NCBI RefSeq assembly: GCF_037113525.1
Contig: NZ_CP146964.1
Location: 60,325 to 124,324, forward strand
Origin: Butyrivibrio fibrisolvens
Lineage (GTDB): Bacteria > Bacillota > Clostridia > Lachnospirales > Lachnospiraceae
Length of the DNA: 64,000 nucleotides
Direction of reading: 5' to 3'
The translations under genes and the position numbers were made by a program. This document shows, one piece after another, positions 62,085-64,000 of the stretch. The notes beneath the pieces were generated by a model, which did not search any database, was not told where the DNA came from, and saw nothing but the letters and a program-made list of their open reading frames with translations. The first letter of the stretch is position 1, and each line of letters starts with the position of its first letter.

Positions 62085-63113
62085 ATGAAAACTAAGTTTG
62101 CATATGGAGCAGACCTTGGCTGGATGACACAGCTTGAGGACATGGGCTTTAAATGGATAAATGAAAAAGGAAAGACGGTATCATGCCTTGAAGCGGTCAA
62201 AGAGAAAGGGGCAGATTCAGTGAGATTCAGGATATTTGTAAACCCTCCTGAGAAAAGCTTTGTAGAAGAAAAAGACGGTACAATGGTAATGCTGGGGTAC
62301 TGCGATGCCAAAAGAGTAGTGGAGGCAGCAAAGAGGGCAAAGCAGGCAGGTATGCGGATAATGCTGGACTTTCATTATTCTGATGAATTTGCGGATCCAA
62401 AGAAACAGTACATTCCTAAAGAATGGGAAGGTCTGTCTCATGAAGATCTTTGCCAAAAGGTAAGTGAGCATACAGAATATGTTCTTGGGATCATGAAAGA
62501 GCAGGATATATACCCTGAGTGGGTTCAGGTGGGCAATGAAATAAACCCCGGAATGATGCACCCCATGGGAGATTTAGAAAATCACCCGTTCCAGCTTGTT
62601 GAGTATATAAACAGCGGCTACCTCGCTGTAAAGAATGTATTCCCAGACTGCAAGGTTGTTCTTCATCTGGCAAGCGGTCAACATCCAAACTGGGTAATGC
62701 CGTTTTTGGAAAACTTCTTTGAAAATGGTGGGATGACTGATGTTCTTGGTTTTTCCGATTATCCTTACTGGTGCGATCTCATAAACAAAGAAACTCCGGA
62801 AGAAAATGTTGATTCAAGCATAGACAATTGGACAAGGTGCTTGGATATGTACAGAAACAGATTCCATAAGCCTGTCATGATTGCTGAGATAGGTGGTCCT
62901 GAATACGAAGAGAAAGAAACAAGGCAGCTTATCGGGGACACAATAAGAATGCTAAAGCGTGTGCCTGAGGGTGAGGGGCTTGGGATATTCTACTGGGAAC
63001 CGGAAGTATGTTCAGAAGTCCTTCCTGATGCGTATCCGCTTGGAGCATCAAAACTCGCTAAGAATTATACCCTTCAGCTAACGGAAGCACTGTCTGCATA
63101 TAAGGATGCATAA
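62085..63113 (+). CDS. GH53 endo-beta-1,4-galactanase, without signal peptide
   Basis: 342 residues, single GH53 domain. DFHYSDEFADPKKQ, VQVGNEINPGM (acid/base Glu152) and MIAEIGGPEY (nucleophile Glu268) are the family signatures, with FYWEPEV near the end. The enzyme cleaves beta-1,4-galactan. There is no signal peptide, so it acts inside the cell on imported oligosaccharides, matching the adjacent ABC transporter. The start ATG 62085 follows AAGGG. Confidence 0.93.
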   Translation: MKTKFAYGADLGWMTQLEDMGFKWINEKGKTVSCLEAVKEKGADSVRFRIFVNPPEKSFVEEKDGTMVMLGYCDAKRVVEAAKRAKQAGMRIMLDFHYSDEFADPKKQYIPKEWEGLSHEDLCQKVSEHTEYVLGIMKEQDIYPEWVQVGNEINPGMMHPMGDLENHPFQLVEYINSGYLAVKNVFPDCKVVLHLASGQHPNWVMPFLENFFENGGMTDVLGFSDYPYWCDLINKETPEENVDSSIDNWTRCLDMYRNRFHKPVMIAEIGGPEYEEKETRQLIGDTIRMLKRVPEGEGLGIFYWEPEVCSEVLPDAYPLGASKLAKNYTLQLTEALSAYKDA

Positions 63114-63210
63114 ATATGATCGTCATGTGTGAACTACGCAAATGATAATTGAACGTCATTTGAAAATTTAGGTGCACATTTTTTTGATCTAAGTATAAAT
63201 GTAAAGGTTA

Positions 63211-63268
63211 CCGCATAAAATCTGAGTTTGTAGTACTTATTAATGTCAGGTTTTATGCGGCTTTTTTT
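63211..63268 (+). terminator. Intrinsic terminator of the galactan operon
   Basis: CCGCATAAAATCTGA (63211-63225) and TCAGGTTTTATGCGG (63246-63260), a 15-bp stem with one mismatch, followed by CTTTTTTTA. The remaining 63269-63395 shows no other signal I can support. Confidence 0.85.
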
Positions 63269-63395
63269 ATTTTTGGACATTATAATCAGAGAACTGACCA
63301 TTTTTTTGCATAACTAAGCGGTCACTTCTCGATGTTTTAAAGAAAATATGCACTTAGTCCTGCAGATTGATTTTTCTGTTATAATTTTTAGTGAA

Positions 63396-64000
63396 TTACT
63401 TTTTTAACAATGAAGGCTTCAATATCACGCTATCCGGCATGATTTTGTGATAATGGAGCGTTTCCAGGAGCTTCTTATCAACTAGCATTTCCGCCAGTGC
63501 GAATGGCGTACAGTTGTTTAACGAAGCTCTTGGATAATTGTTGATGTGGTTCATCATGAGTGTTATATCCGCTTGGGTCAGTCCGGAAAAGCTTGTCCCT
63601 TTGGGTATAACATATCTGATGAACTCATGGTTTTTCTCGATCATTCCTTTCTGCCAGGAACAATAAGAATCGCAATAGTATACTTTTGTTTTGATTTCCC
63701 CATATCGATCACATTCCAAAGCTAAAGGATTAGAGAATTCTGTGCCTCTGTCTGTGATTATGACCCCGAATATCTTTTTAAATACATCTATTCCTACCTG
63801 ATCACATAGATCGTTTAACGCATTGATAACGCTTGCCTGAGACTTGTTTGGAAGCAATAAGGCAATCATCAGGTGGCAATTCCTTAACATCAATGTAAGT
63901 AGAACGGAGCCTTTCTCATTGGTTCCAATCACTGTATCCATTTCACAGATTGGTACATCTGGATTTTCTGCTATAAAGCTCTTGAAATCAGCATATGTTC
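63396..64000 (-). CDS. IS30-family transposase, C-terminal part (cut by the window edge)
   Basis: The frame runs off the right edge with at least 200 residues visible. The DDE acids are visible as CEMDTVIG, VIITDRGTEFSN and QKGMIEKNHEFIRY. These blocks and the YVIPKGTSF motif are IS30. The N-terminal helix-turn-helix and the second end of the element lie beyond 64000, so completeness cannot be judged. It probably marks an IS30 copy inserted after the galactan operon. Confidence 0.9.
   Translation of the reverse strand, partial: TYADFKSFIAENPDVPICEMDTVIGTNEKGSVLLTLMLRNCHLMIALLLPNKSQASVINALNDLCDQVGIDVFKKIFGVIITDRGTEFSNPLALECDRYGEIKTKVYYCDSYCSWQKGMIEKNHEFIRYVIPKGTSFSGLTQADITLMMNHINNYPRASLNNCTPFALAEMLVDKKLLETLHYHKIMPDSVILKPSLLKK

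Overview
The window looks like chromosomal DNA from a low-to-middle G+C Gram-positive anaerobe of the Lachnospiraceae, most likely Butyrivibrio or Pseudobutyrivibrio. The reasons are strong AGGAGG-type ribosome binding sites, intrinsic terminators after most operons, lipoprotein signal peptides, several two-component regulators with SARP-like output domains, a large GGDEF/EAL protein, and a plant-galactan uptake and cleavage operon. This placement is inference. No rRNA, tRNA or CRISPR array was seen.

Region 1 (1-8 kb): the tail of an Rpn-like PD-(D/E)XK protein, a histidine phosphatase, an aldehyde dehydrogenase, a hairpin-rich gap holding a relic of a sugar ABC permease, cobyric acid synthase, and a complete IS66-family element (5001-7839) with 20-bp inverted ends and an 8-bp target duplication. 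Region 2 (8-13 kb): a minus-strand cluster of FGGY kinase, class II aldolase, GtrA-like membrane protein and HemL-like aminotransferase. Region 3 (13-21 kb): a broken MerR gene, a GNAT acetyltransferase, a DUF234-type ATPase, and a copper module in which CsoR, with its two operators, precedes a CopA pump carrying a CopZ-like domain at its C-terminus. YczE, GNAT and VanZ-like genes follow. Region 4 (21-27 kb): a zinc-ribbon membrane protein, a lipoprotein with a structured leader, an HxlR regulator divergent from a ferredoxin / NapH-like / C_GCAxxG_C_C redox operon, and an alanine/glycine:cation symporter.

Region 5 (27-42 kb): a TIR-TM-repeat protein next to a membrane protein with TrkA-N-like and RyR-like domains, separated by a 278-bp long-palindrome element whose second copy lies at 41.2-41.5 kb. 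Then come a multidomain c-di-GMP protein, a hypothetical protein with a response regulator, a tandem-domain protein, a CDF-like protein, DegV, GlsB and Nudix genes. Region 6 (42-46.5 kb): an HTH-AAA-nuclease fusion behind an array of palindromic repeats, and a chemoreceptor. Region 7 (46.7-52 kb): response regulator, ABC exporter, erythromycin-esterase-like protein and histidine kinase, resembling a peptide-antibiotic resistance module. Region 8 (52-56.7 kb): a lipoprotein, a LytS-like kinase with its response regulator, and a membrane protein. Region 9 (57-63 kb): AraC regulator, two ABC permeases, binding protein and GH53 galactanase, which together should import and cleave beta-1,4-galactan fragments. 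An IS30 transposase runs off the right edge.

The observations most worth following are: (a) a shared leader element with an identical loop, changed stems and pseudoknot potential before copA (16.0 kb) and before an unrelated lipoprotein gene (22.3 kb); (b) the adjacent TIR and RyR genes; (c) the two long-palindrome elements whose arms have changed together; and (d) palindromic repeat arrays in front of AAA-ATPase/nuclease genes.
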